56,953 bases of DNA from NCBI GenBank assembly GCA_051000345.1, contig JBPCOJ010000036.1, positions 1 to 56,953 on the forward strand, given 5' to 3'. Of this stretch, positions 7,708-15,688 are shown in pieces (the first letter of the stretch is position 1; every line of letters begins with the position of its first letter). The stretch is from JBHENC01 sp051000345 (GTDB lineage: Bacteria; Acidobacteriota; Blastocatellia; Pyrinomonadales; Pyrinomonadaceae). Made by a program: the position numbers and the translations under genes. The notes below the pieces were generated by a model. That model was not told the DNA's origin. It made no database searches and was given only the letters and a program-made list of their open reading frames with translations.

Positions 7708-8799
7708 TCATAAAGAAATGGCTTCCCGTAATGCTGCGGCGAGTTTGTCGGCCTGCGCCGCGACGGTATAGTGCTGCAAGGCGTAGCGGCGTCCGGCTTC
7801 GCCCATGCTCGCACGCAATTCCGCGTTCGACAAAAGCTGCGCGAGCGCATCACACCATTCTTTCTGTGTCGTCGCGCATAAATGTGTTTCGTTCGCCACG
7901 CCGATGTCCGCGCAAGCACCGACGGGCGTCACTACATAAGGAATTCCGACTGCCATGTATTGTATCGCTTTGAAGCCGGATTTGCCCGCCGCCCAAGGGC
8001 TTTCAACAAGCGGGTAAAGGCCGACATCGAACGATTGAAAGTCTGCGATTTCACGCTCCATGCTCCACGCCGAATTATCGACGGCCACGCCCGGCAGGTT
8101 TATCTTCTCGCGTCCCGCGCCGATCAATTTTAAGCGAAACGAATGAGTGCGCGCTAGCTGCTGCAATGCCGGAAAGATAGTTTCCAGATACTCGAAGGTT
8201 GAGTGCGTGCCGATCCAGCCGAGCACAGGCTCGTGAATTTCGTTTCGCTTGCTCTCCACCGCCGGACGAAACTGTTCCATATCGACGACTGTCGGAATCA
8301 CTACCGAGCGCACGCCCTTGCTCTCCACATACTCTGCGATATTGCGATTGCCGCACGTGACAATCTTCGCCCAGCGAATCAAATCATCTGTCTTACCGAA
8401 CCACTTGAGACGGCTCGCTAATCGCCCGTAAACAGGACTGACGTAGGAGAGATAAGTCGCGTCGTCCAGATCGAGCACCATCGGGCAATCGCCGAAACGC
8501 ATCGAGAGCCATTCGATCACGGGCGGCCCGAACAGCATCGCTTCACGCTGCACCAGCAGCACATCGAAATCGCGCGCCCGCCATACATCGCCGAACCGCC
8601 GCCACCAAGCATCCAGCAAACCGACAGCCGTGCGCCACATTTCCTCCCGGCGATAGAGCGACGCGAACAGGCTCGAATCGAGAAACGGACGCACTTCCAT
8701 TGTAATGCCGCGCGCGGCGAGCGGCGCAACAAACTGCGCGAGCCGGTAGCGCGTCGCGGCGGCCTCGACAGGATAAGTGGCTAAGGCTAAAACATTCAC
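7708..8799 (-). CDS. Glycosyltransferase family 4
   Basis: GT-B glycosyltransferase, 363 residues from the chosen GTG at 8799. The N-terminus then reads VNVLALATYPVEAAATRYRL, the usual opening of this GT4 subgroup. MVLDLDDATYLSYVSP lies mid-protein and GWIGTHSTFEYL plus KAIQYMAVGIPYVVTPVGA lie in the donor domain. The frame is open to a TTG at 8853, but that would add 18 atypical residues and lie on top of the start point of the promoter predicted at 8858-8888. It is the first gene of the minus-strand series. The acceptor-side Glu of the E-x7-E motif is not obvious, so activity rests on the family resemblance. Confidence 0.85.
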   Translation of the reverse strand: MNVLALATYPVEAAATRYRLAQFVAPLAARGITMEVRPFLDSSLFASLYRREEMWRTAVGLLDAWWRRFGDVWRARDFDVLLVQREAMLFGPPVIEWLSMRFGDCPMVLDLDDATYLSYVSPVYGRLASRLKWFGKTDDLIRWAKIVTCGNRNIAEYVESKGVRSVVIPTVVDMEQFRPAVESKRNEIHEPVLGWIGTHSTFEYLETIFPALQQLARTHSFRLKLIGAGREKINLPGVAVDNSAWSMEREIADFQSFDVGLYPLVESPWAAGKSGFKAIQYMAVGIPYVVTPVGACADIGVANETHLCATTQKEWCDALAQLLSNAELRASMGEAGRRYALQHYTVAAQADKLAAALREAISL

Positions 8800-8857
8800 G
8801 CGATGGATTTCATGTCTTACTCGTTTAGCTAAAGTCAAAAGCAAGTCTTTCAAAAAG

Positions 8858-8888
8858 ATAATACCCTAGTAAGGGATATTTTCACCAA
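8858..8888 (-). promoter_or_regulatory. Candidate sigma70-type promoter for the 8.8-to-1 kb minus-strand genes
   Basis: Reading the minus strand, -35 TTGGTG (8888-8883), 19-nt spacer and -10 TATTAT (8863-8858). The spacer is long. Transcription would begin near 8851, which argues for the GTG start at 8799 over the TTG at 8853. Confidence 0.35.
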
Positions 8889-9035
8889 ACCACGCTTTCG
8901 TTTACCAGCATGATGTAGAGTTGGCGATGAAGCCTGCAGCTTGTTTACTGAACTCGAATGTTGCCTTTCAGCTTTCCTACAAGCTACGGCTAAGCTGGCG
9001 CCATTTACATTTCCTGAAAAGATATGCAGCGAGTG

Positions 9036-9064
9036 TCGTCAAAGAACCGCAGGATGGTTATAAT
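9036..9064 (+). promoter_or_regulatory. Candidate sigma70-type promoter upstream of methyltransferase remnant
   Basis: -35 TCGTCA (9036-9041), 17-nt spacer, perfect -10 TATAAT (9059-9064). The start codon of the broken methyltransferase is 51 nt downstream. Confidence 0.45.
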
Positions 9065-9114
9065 AGCTTTGTTTGATATTGAATGCCGGAAATGTGTGTC
9101 GGGCAGTAGCATTT

Positions 9115-9903
9115 ATGAGAGCACTGAAGAATTTAATTCGTGGGGCGCTTTACCGTTATGGTTGGGATACGCGTTGCCGTAATCTGGTTTCCGCACGGGC
9201 TGTTCGCGCAACCCTTGCAGCACGCAGTCCTGTGCCGCAAACGAGTCCCGCACTGCTTGACGTCGGGTGCGGCGAGCTTGGCGGGTTAGCGGCATTTCTG
9301 CCCGGCGTCAAGGTTATGGGCGTCGATTTAGCGCCGCCAGCGAAACCCATCGAGAACTTTACCTTTAAGACCGGCGATATTACGGCGTTGCCTTTTTCGG
9401 ATCGCTCGTTTTCCGTAGTGAGTTGTATAGATGTATTGGAGCATCTGCCGCTGGAAGCTCGCAATCGAGCTACCAGAGAGTTACTGCGCGTTGCCGAATG
9501 CGCCGTGCTTATCGCCTGCCCGCACGGTTAAACGGCTCAAGCATGTGATGAAGAATTTCGACGCGCGAACGAAGCTCATGGCCGGGCATTACCGAGATGG
9601 GTTGGCGAACACCAAAGGCAGGCATATCCTGAAATATCCGAAGTGGCAGAACAGATGCGTCTCGCCGCCGCGGAATTGGGGCGCGCAATAAAATTGTCGC
9701 TTTCGTATTCCGAACCGGCTGCAGTGTGCCGTCTGGTACGAAGCGCTGCCGCGCGATCAAGCGTGCTTTACGCTGCCGTCAATCTCGCCTTCGGCGCGAT
9801 CTTCGATTTGGTGCCGGAGCCGACAGCGAACAATAGCTACCGCGCGATTGTGTTAGCCGAGTTAGACGCTAGAGACGATAATCTGTTGATGGCTTCTGAC
9901 TAG
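9115..9903 (+). pseudogene. Class I SAM-dependent methyltransferase interrupted by an in-frame TAA
   Basis: The frame from ATG 9115 encodes LLDVGCGELGG (SAM-binding glycine loop), an acidic VMGVDLAPP strand, DITALPFSDRSFSVV and the post-motif CIDVLEHLP, then stops at TAA 9529-9531 straight after ACPHG. Translation past that stop in the same frame gives a further 123 residues with family-like sequence (ACDEEFRRANEAHGR, WVGEHQRQAYPEI, LSLSYSEPAAVCRLVR, NSYRAIVLAEL) to TAG at 9901. So one nonsense codon, with no frameshift, splits a normal-length protein of about 262 residues. The codon is one base from GAA, CAA or AAA. It would be cotranscribed with the GT4 at 10033. A sequencing error or readthrough cannot be excluded. 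Confidence 0.8.
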
Positions 9904-10032
9904 ATTGACAGACTTTGGCGACGTTGGCTTATTCGGAAAATCGTAGCAGCAATGAAACTCGAAGGCTGAAGAGAATTTGCATCATTGCTCATTCGTCCAA
10001 TCCGCCTTGTGCGCAATTAACATACGCTGTCA

Positions 10033-11283
10033 ATGCAAGAACAAATTAAAAGACCATTGCGCGTGCTCTATATTGTTTATTGGGGAGCGAATGAGTCGTT
10101 AGGACAGTCGCTTGTGCTGCCTGCGATAACCAGATTAGCGATGCTGGGCGTCCGGCTAACGCTCGTTACTTTTGAGAAACCCGAAGATTTATCCAATCAA
10201 ACGGAGATGATGAAAATTCGGGTTCTGCTTGAGCAACACGGAGTGCACTGGATACCGCTTCGTTATCACAAACGCCCGAAACTACCGGCGACAGCTTTCG
10301 ATCTGTTACAAGGATGCGCGTATAGCATCGCAGCGCGCCTTCGTGCTCGTCCTGACATCATTCACGCGCGCACTTATATAAGCGGGTTGATCGGACTCGC
10401 GCTCGCGCCGCTTTTGCGCGTCAAGCTGGTTTATCATAACGAAGGTTTTTACCCGGACGAGCAGGTGGACGCAGGCGTGTGGAAGGAAAACTCGACGCCG
10501 CATCGCATCGCCAAATTTCTTGAACGCATGATGTATGAACAGGCTGACGGCATCATCGCATTATCGCATCAATCGAAGCGCGAAATAGAGGCATTGCCGA
10601 ACATCAAGCGCAAAGCGATTCCGGTCATAGTGGTTCCGAGTTGCGTAGACTTGGAGCGCTTTCAGTGGCAACCCTCACCGCCGCCTTCGGAAAAGAAGAT
10701 GGGTCTGGTTTATGTCGGCAACGTCGAAGGGCGCTACATGTTCAAGGCCGTCGCGCGCTTTGCGGGAATCGCTTATGGGGAAACCGCAGGAGTAAGTTTG
10801 CGCGTTCTGACACGCGCGACTCCGTCTCTGGTGGCCTCCATCATTCGCGCAGGCAAACTACCCGAAGAAGCTTGGTCGGTGGCGAGTGTGCCGCACGCAA
10901 CAATTCCTATGGAATTAGCGCAGCAACAAGCCGGACTGCATTTCCTGCCGCGTGGTCTCAGCGAGCACAGCGGGTCGCCAACCAAAGTCGGCGAATACTG
11001 GGCATGTGGGCTGCCCGTAGTCATTACGCCCAATGCCGGAGATACAGAGCAAATTATTCGCCGCGAGCGGGTGGGCGTCGTCATCAGCGAGCATTCCGAT
11101 GAAGCATACCGCCATGCCGTCGGCGAACTTCAGTCTTTATTGAAAGACCCGGATTTGCCGCAACGATGTCGGCACGCAGCCGAGACTCACTACGCGCTCG
11201 ATCCTGCGTGTGCGCGTCAAGTTGCTCTTTACCGGAAAGTTCTCGGCGCTCCGACATCCAACTCATTACCCGCGCCACAGTAG
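10033..11283 (+). CDS. Glycosyltransferase family 4
   Basis: GT-B glycosyltransferase of 416 residues. The N-terminal domain starts LRVLYIVYWGANESLGQSL, with DIIHARTYISG near residues 113-123. The C-terminal donor domain has GLVYVGNVEGRY and GSPTKVGEYWACGLPVVIT, a subgroup version of the retaining donor motif. The DIIHAR and LSHQSKREIE segments are typical of GT4 proteins in capsule and O-antigen loci. It stands 129 nt after the broken methyltransferase and converges on the GT2 at 11310. No strong Shine-Dalgarno is visible before the ATG. Confidence 0.88.
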   Translation: MQEQIKRPLRVLYIVYWGANESLGQSLVLPAITRLAMLGVRLTLVTFEKPEDLSNQTEMMKIRVLLEQHGVHWIPLRYHKRPKLPATAFDLLQGCAYSIAARLRARPDIIHARTYISGLIGLALAPLLRVKLVYHNEGFYPDEQVDAGVWKENSTPHRIAKFLERMMYEQADGIIALSHQSKREIEALPNIKRKAIPVIVVPSCVDLERFQWQPSPPPSEKKMGLVYVGNVEGRYMFKAVARFAGIAYGETAGVSLRVLTRATPSLVASIIRAGKLPEEAWSVASVPHATIPMELAQQQAGLHFLPRGLSEHSGSPTKVGEYWACGLPVVITPNAGDTEQIIRRERVGVVISEHSDEAYRHAVGELQSLLKDPDLPQRCRHAAETHYALDPACARQVALYRKVLGAPTSNSLPAPQ

Positions 11284-11309
11284 TCAGACCACGCGCCGCA
11301 CATAAGCGC

Positions 11310-12251
11310 CTATTTGTCGGCGTTTCGGGCGCGGCGGAAGTTTATCTTCGCAGAAGCATGTTTTATCTTTTGGATAAACTCGTATCCCACTAAAGCCTTC
11401 GCAGAGAGAGTCGCAAGTTTGGCGTCGAAGCCGGTTCTTTGCGTTGCGCGGAAAAGATAACCGAGCGCCTTTTTTTTGTTTCCGTCAAGGTAACTATGAA
11501 TGGCGCAGAATTGATACGCATACCCGTCTAATGTTCTTATCTGATCTTCCGTCAATTCTATATTTTTTATGATCCAATCTCTGGCTAAAAGCTTTTTGTT
11601 AATGATAGCCTGATTATCACTTCGCATTGATCGGCCGGCGTGGTCAATTACCGAGACCGTGAATTCATCTCTTATGTAAATTCGATCACGAGCCAGATTT
11701 TGCACGAGGAACATCCAGTCTTCGAGGATAGCGTAGCTTCTGTCCTCTTCAAACAATTTAAGGTTCGGATTGCTTTTGTTGACGCACACCACAGAGCCGA
11801 CGGGCGCGCCCTTCAGAAATAAATTCAATCCGTGCCAACCTTCCTTTATGTTTTGCAGGTCTGAAGATTGGGCATCTCCGTTGCGCAGGATGCGAAACTT
11901 CGTCGCCAGAAAATTTATGCCCGGATGAGTTTCGATGACTTCCATCAACGTGCGTAAGTGGTCGCTGTGCATCAAATCATCGGAATCTAAAAAAAGAACG
12001 TATTGCCCGAGTGCCTTTCTGAACCCGTGATTTCTCGCCGCACCTCTTTCCATGTTAGGTTGGCGAAAATACTTCACACGGGCGTCAGCAGCAAAACGTT
12101 CACGCATAACCTCCGCCGTGTTATCCGTGCTGCCGTCATCAATCACCAGCACTTCAAAGTCATCGAAGTCCTGTGCCAGAACCGATTCCACTGACTTGGC
12201 GATAAAGCTCGCACGATTAAAGGTGGGAATAACTACACTGAAGAAAGGCAT
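11310..12251 (-). CDS. Glycosyltransferase family 2
   Basis: GT-A glycosyltransferase of 313 residues. It opens FFSVVIPTFNRASFIAKSVE and carries VLVIDDGSTDNT near residues 35-46 and the metal-binding LDSDDLMHSDH near 91-101, all standard for GT2. The C-terminal third is less conserved and fits acceptor binding. It ends the minus-strand trio fcl-GT2-GT2, 4 nt after the next GT2, and converges on the GT4 at 10033 with 26 nt between stops. The gene looks more AT-rich than its neighbours by eye. Sugar specificity unknown. Confidence 0.9.
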   Translation of the reverse strand: MPFFSVVIPTFNRASFIAKSVESVLAQDFDDFEVLVIDDGSTDNTAEVMRERFAADARVKYFRQPNMERGAARNHGFRKALGQYVLFLDSDDLMHSDHLRTLMEVIETHPGINFLATKFRILRNGDAQSSDLQNIKEGWHGLNLFLKGAPVGSVVCVNKSNPNLKLFEEDRSYAILEDWMFLVQNLARDRIYIRDEFTVSVIDHAGRSMRSDNQAIINKKLLARDWIIKNIELTEDQIRTLDGYAYQFCAIHSYLDGNKKKALGYLFRATQRTGFDAKLATLSAKALVGYEFIQKIKHASAKINFRRARNADK

Positions 12252-12255
12252 CCGT

Positions 12256-13242
12256 CTACCTCGTAAAGGTTCTTAAAAATTTGATGCCCGACTTGCCGAG
12301 CAATTTCGAGCGGCGGTGCGGCGTTGCCAGACCGCGAAGTTTATAAAACTGTGGCTCATAATCCTTGACGAACATGGATATTCTCACGGTCTTTTTCATA
12401 TCCAGATTGCCGTAATACCAAATGACTTGAAAATCCAGAAAATGAAGAAAAGCCTTTCGTATGTCCGCTGGCGAGAACCTTTTCGTCACGCGATAATAAT
12501 CTCTTCCTTCGACATATAACTCCAATGCGCGCATGTGTTCAATCAAATCCGCCGTAAAATCGAACGAGCGCAAAACCTTGCTGAATACTTTCGCCCAGTC
12601 ATAAGCGAAACGTATATTTTGCGCAACAGTTTTGCTTTCTCCGTGCAGGCGATAGCGAGAGAACACGTCGTCCACTTTCAGCATACAGTAATTCAAAGCT
12701 ATCTTGACCATCAGATCGTAATCCATGCCGTAATGCAGCGATTCATCGAGCACGCCTTGCTCGTCGAGCACTCTTTTCTTGAAGAACGAGGACGGTTGCG
12801 GAAACGCCATGCCTGACAAGTACCGAACTTCCAGGTCATCGTCTTCGGCTCCTTTAATCAACTCTTTCGTTCCGTTTCCAAAAAGCACAGTACGGCCATG
12901 AATCAACGCCGCGTCATACTCATTAAAATATCGAGCAACGGTTTGTAATACATCCGGCAGAAACAAATCGTCGCTATTGAGCCATGTCACGATGTCGCCG
13001 GTGGCGCGCCGCAGTCCTTTATTAATCGCCTCGCTTTGCCCGCCGTCCGTCTCGCTCGTCCAGTAATCGATTTTGTGTTCGTATTTTTTAATGACTTCGA
13101 GCGTCGCATCCGTGCTGCCGCCGTCGATTACGATGTACTCTAGGTTCGGATAATTTTGATCGAGAATAGAGTTGATGGTTTCCTCTATCAAATGGCCTTG
13201 ATTAAAGGAAGGCGTGACGACGGTGATGCGCGGAAGATTCAT
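12256..13242 (-). CDS. Glycosyltransferase family 2
   Basis: GT-A glycosyltransferase of 328 residues with PRITVVTPSFNQGHLIEETI at the N-terminus, YIVIDGGSTDATLEV near residues 35-49, SETDGGQSEAINKGL near 61-75 and the metal site WLNSDDLFLPD near 87-97. This is the common WcaA-like subgroup found in exopolysaccharide loci. It sits between GDP-fucose synthase and another GT2 on one probable transcript, so fucose or a related GDP-sugar is a reasonable but unproven donor. ATG start. Confidence 0.9.
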   Translation of the reverse strand: MNLPRITVVTPSFNQGHLIEETINSILDQNYPNLEYIVIDGGSTDATLEVIKKYEHKIDYWTSETDGGQSEAINKGLRRATGDIVTWLNSDDLFLPDVLQTVARYFNEYDAALIHGRTVLFGNGTKELIKGAEDDDLEVRYLSGMAFPQPSSFFKKRVLDEQGVLDESLHYGMDYDLMVKIALNYCMLKVDDVFSRYRLHGESKTVAQNIRFAYDWAKVFSKVLRSFDFTADLIEHMRALELYVEGRDYYRVTKRFSPADIRKAFLHFLDFQVIWYYGNLDMKKTVRISMFVKDYEPQFYKLRGLATPHRRSKLLGKSGIKFLRTFTR

Positions 13243-13330
13243 TGTTGAGCGATGGATACGACTTTTTGCGAAATCGCTGCCTTAAGAGCAACGAGACACA
13301 CGCAGATCAGCGTGTGTCAGCCTTAGTGGA

Positions 13331-14293
13331 TCAACGCGCGCTGGCTGCGCTGGTTGATTCGTACCAATCAACGGTGCGGCGCAATCCTTCTTCGAGCGAT
13401 GTACGCGCGCTAAAACCGAACTTTTCGCGTGCGCGAGAGACATCCAGAGAGCGGCGCGGCTGGCCGTCCGGCCTGTTAGTCTGCCATTTAATTTCACCCT
13501 CGAAGTTTGTCAAGCGAACGATCAATTCGACAAGGTCTTTGATCGTTATCTCGCGCCCCGTGCCGAGGTTGACCGGCTCGCTTTCATTGTAGTGTCGGGC
13601 AGCGGAAAGAATGCCGTCGGCGCAATCTTCGACGTACAGAAATTCGCGCGAAGCATCGCCCGATCCCCACACTTCTATAAACGATTGATTCGCGCGGCGC
13701 GCTTCGACGCATTTGCGTATCAAGGCCGGGATAACGTGTGAAGTTTCCAGATCGAAATTATCGCCGGGGCCGTAAAGATTCGCCGGAAGCAAATAGATCG
13801 CGTTATAGCCGTACTGCTCGCGGTAGGCTTGCGCCTGCACGAGCATCATCTTTTTGGCGAGGCCGTAGGGCGCGTTGGTTTCCTCCGGGTAGCCAATCCA
13901 CAAATCATCTTCCTTAAACGGCACGGGCATAAATTTCGGGTACGCGCAAACGGTGCCGAGCGCAACGAATTTCTTCACTTCGCGCAAGCGTGATTGCTCG
14001 ATAAGCTGCGTGCCCATCATCAGATTTTCGTAAAAGAAGCGTCCCGGATTTTTTTGATTATGCCCGATGCCGCCCACCACCGCCGCCAGATGAATGACCA
14101 TTTCGGGCTTCGCGTCGTCCAGAAACTTCGCCACACCCGTAGCCTGCACGAGATCATAATCATGGCTTCGCGGCACACAGATTTCTACGCCGTCCAGTTG
14201 CTTCAATCGCTGCACGAGATGGCGTCCGAGAAAACCGTTGCCGCCCGTCACCGCAATCCGTTTATACGGAAACTCTGTTGCTGAAATTTGCAT
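13331..14293 (-). CDS. fcl: GDP-L-fucose synthase
   Basis: NADPH-dependent 3,5-epimerase/4-reductase that converts GDP-4-keto-6-deoxymannose to GDP-L-fucose. At 320 residues it has normal length. The Rossmann motif GGNGFLGRHL is near residues 17-26, VIHLAAVVGGIGHNQKNP near 66-83 and the catalytic APYGLAKKMMLVQAQAY near 142-158 are diagnostic, as is SREFLYVEDCADG. It is divergent from gmd at 14545, which makes its substrate; the shared 251-nt spacer probably holds both promoters. Confidence 0.93.
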   Translation of the reverse strand: MQISATEFPYKRIAVTGGNGFLGRHLVQRLKQLDGVEICVPRSHDYDLVQATGVAKFLDDAKPEMVIHLAAVVGGIGHNQKNPGRFFYENLMMGTQLIEQSRLREVKKFVALGTVCAYPKFMPVPFKEDDLWIGYPEETNAPYGLAKKMMLVQAQAYREQYGYNAIYLLPANLYGPGDNFDLETSHVIPALIRKCVEARRANQSFIEVWGSGDASREFLYVEDCADGILSAARHYNESEPVNLGTGREITIKDLVELIVRLTNFEGEIKWQTNRPDGQPRRSLDVSRAREKFGFSARTSLEEGLRRTVDWYESTSAASAR

Positions 14294-14488
14294 GTCTATC
14301 GTTTCACCTGAAACACGAATTTTGAAATCCCGAAAAGCGCGCCCGATTTACCGCATCGCAATTTGCGCGCGAAGCAAGCGGAGAAACAAAGCACGCGCCG
14401 CCGCCACTTGCTCAAAAGCTTCGTCTTCGTTATGTTATCAAACTCGAAAAACGTCGCGGCAATGCACATAGCACACTCAATCAAAGAT

Positions 14489-14520
14489 TGTTATGCAACG
14501 TCGCGCTCGAACGCATAACA
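14489..14520. repeat. 8-bp inverted repeat in the gmd leader
   Basis: TGTTATGC (14489-14496) and its complement GCATAACA (14513-14520), 16 nt apart and ending 24 nt before the gmd ATG. It could be an operator-like dyad or leader stem in the fcl/gmd divergent spacer. There is no direct support for a bound factor. Confidence 0.35.
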
Positions 14521-14544
14521 TTTAACATACAGGATTTTCTTTAT

Positions 14545-15591
14545 ATGACCAAACGCGCATTGATTACAGGCATCACGGGACAGGACGGCTCGTTTCTGAC
14601 AGAGCTTCTGCTCGAAAAGGGCTACGACGTGTACGGCGTTATTCGCCGCGCTTCATCCTTCAACACGGAGCGCATCGACCATCTTTACCAAGACCCGCAT
14701 GAACAAGGCACGCGCCTCCGCTTAGTTTACGGCGACCTCAACGATTCGAGTTCGCTGAACACCATCCTGCGGCAAATCGAGCCGGACGAAATCTATAACT
14801 TGGGCGCGCAATCGCACGTTCGCGTCAGCTTCGACGTGCCTGAATACACGGGCGAAGTAACGGGACTCGGCACCGTCCGCATTCTCGAAGCGATCCGCGA
14901 AGCGGGCATTCGCCCGAAGTTTTATCAGGCATCTTCATCGGAGCTTTACGGCAAAGTGATGGAAACGCCGCAAACGGAGACCACCCCTTTTTATCCGCGC
15001 TCGCCCTACGGCTGCGCCAAAGCTTACGCGTATTACATCACCGTCAACTACCGCGAAAGCTACAATATGTTCGCCTGCAACGGCATTCTCTTTAACCATG
15101 AATCCGAGCGGAGGGGCGAAACCTTCGTCTCACGAAAAATCACGCGCGCCGCGACACGTATCAAGCTAGGGCTGCAAGACAAGCTTTATCTCGGCAATCT
15201 GGACGCGCGCCGCGATTGGGGCTACGCCAAAGACTACGTCGAAGCGATGTGGCTGATGATGCAGACGGACGAGGCGGACGATTACGTGATTGCCACCGGC
15301 GAGACATATTCGATCAGGGATTTTCTCGATGAAGCATTCGGCGAACTCGAACTCGACTGGCAAAAGTACGTTGAGATTGACCCGCGTTATTACCGCCCGA
15401 CGGAAGTCGATTTATTGCTCGGCGATGCGACGAAGGCGCGGCACAAGCTCGGCTGGAAACCGAAGGTGAGTTTCAAGGAACTCGTCCGCCTGATGGTCGC
15501 AAACGACTTAAAGCTTGCCGAACAAGAACAAGCGGCGCACGCATCACAAGGCAAAGAGACGGTGGCGAAGGCGCGTTGGGGCGCAAGCTAA
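14545..15591 (+). CDS. gmd: GDP-mannose 4,6-dehydratase
   Basis: Makes GDP-4-keto-6-deoxy-D-mannose from GDP-mannose in the cytosol, the precursor of GDP-fucose. From ATG 14545 it is 348 residues, the standard length. Motifs are ALITGITGQDGSFLTELLL at the N-terminus, YNLGAQSHVRVSFDVPEYT, SSSELYGKV with the catalytic Ser/Thr-Glu pair, YGCAKAYAYYIT (Tyr-x3-Lys), NHESERRGETFVSRKITRA and RDWGYAKDYVEAMW. An AGGA box at 14531-14534 lies 10 nt upstream, favouring this start over an upstream TTG-type extension. Paired divergently with fcl. Confidence 0.95.
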   Translation: MTKRALITGITGQDGSFLTELLLEKGYDVYGVIRRASSFNTERIDHLYQDPHEQGTRLRLVYGDLNDSSSLNTILRQIEPDEIYNLGAQSHVRVSFDVPEYTGEVTGLGTVRILEAIREAGIRPKFYQASSSELYGKVMETPQTETTPFYPRSPYGCAKAYAYYITVNYRESYNMFACNGILFNHESERRGETFVSRKITRAATRIKLGLQDKLYLGNLDARRDWGYAKDYVEAMWLMMQTDEADDYVIATGETYSIRDFLDEAFGELELDWQKYVEIDPRYYRPTEVDLLLGDATKARHKLGWKPKVSFKELVRLMVANDLKLAEQEQAAHASQGKETVAKARWGAS

Positions 15592-15688
15592 GCGTCTCAT
15601 TTTCGGTTAGCAAAGTTATCAACGACAGCTGTACCGGAGACCCTTTAATTTTTTACGATTCTCGCATTCTTATTCTAGTGTTTTTTAC

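Larger units (their letters stand above)
8800..9114. other. Divergent intergenic region between GT4 and the methyltransferase remnant
   Basis: About 315 nt with no gene of its own. The left 50 nt is the open leader of the GT4 frame. It holds a candidate minus-strand promoter (8858-8888), a small stem ACCCT/AGGGA around 8863-8876, and a candidate plus-strand promoter (9036-9064). I see no RNA gene or repeat here. Confidence 0.6.

Noticed and set aside
9431..9691. Frameshift as the cause of the broken methyltransferase
   Set aside because: The sequence on both sides of TAA 9529 is in one frame, so a substitution explains it; the other-frame product has no family similarity.
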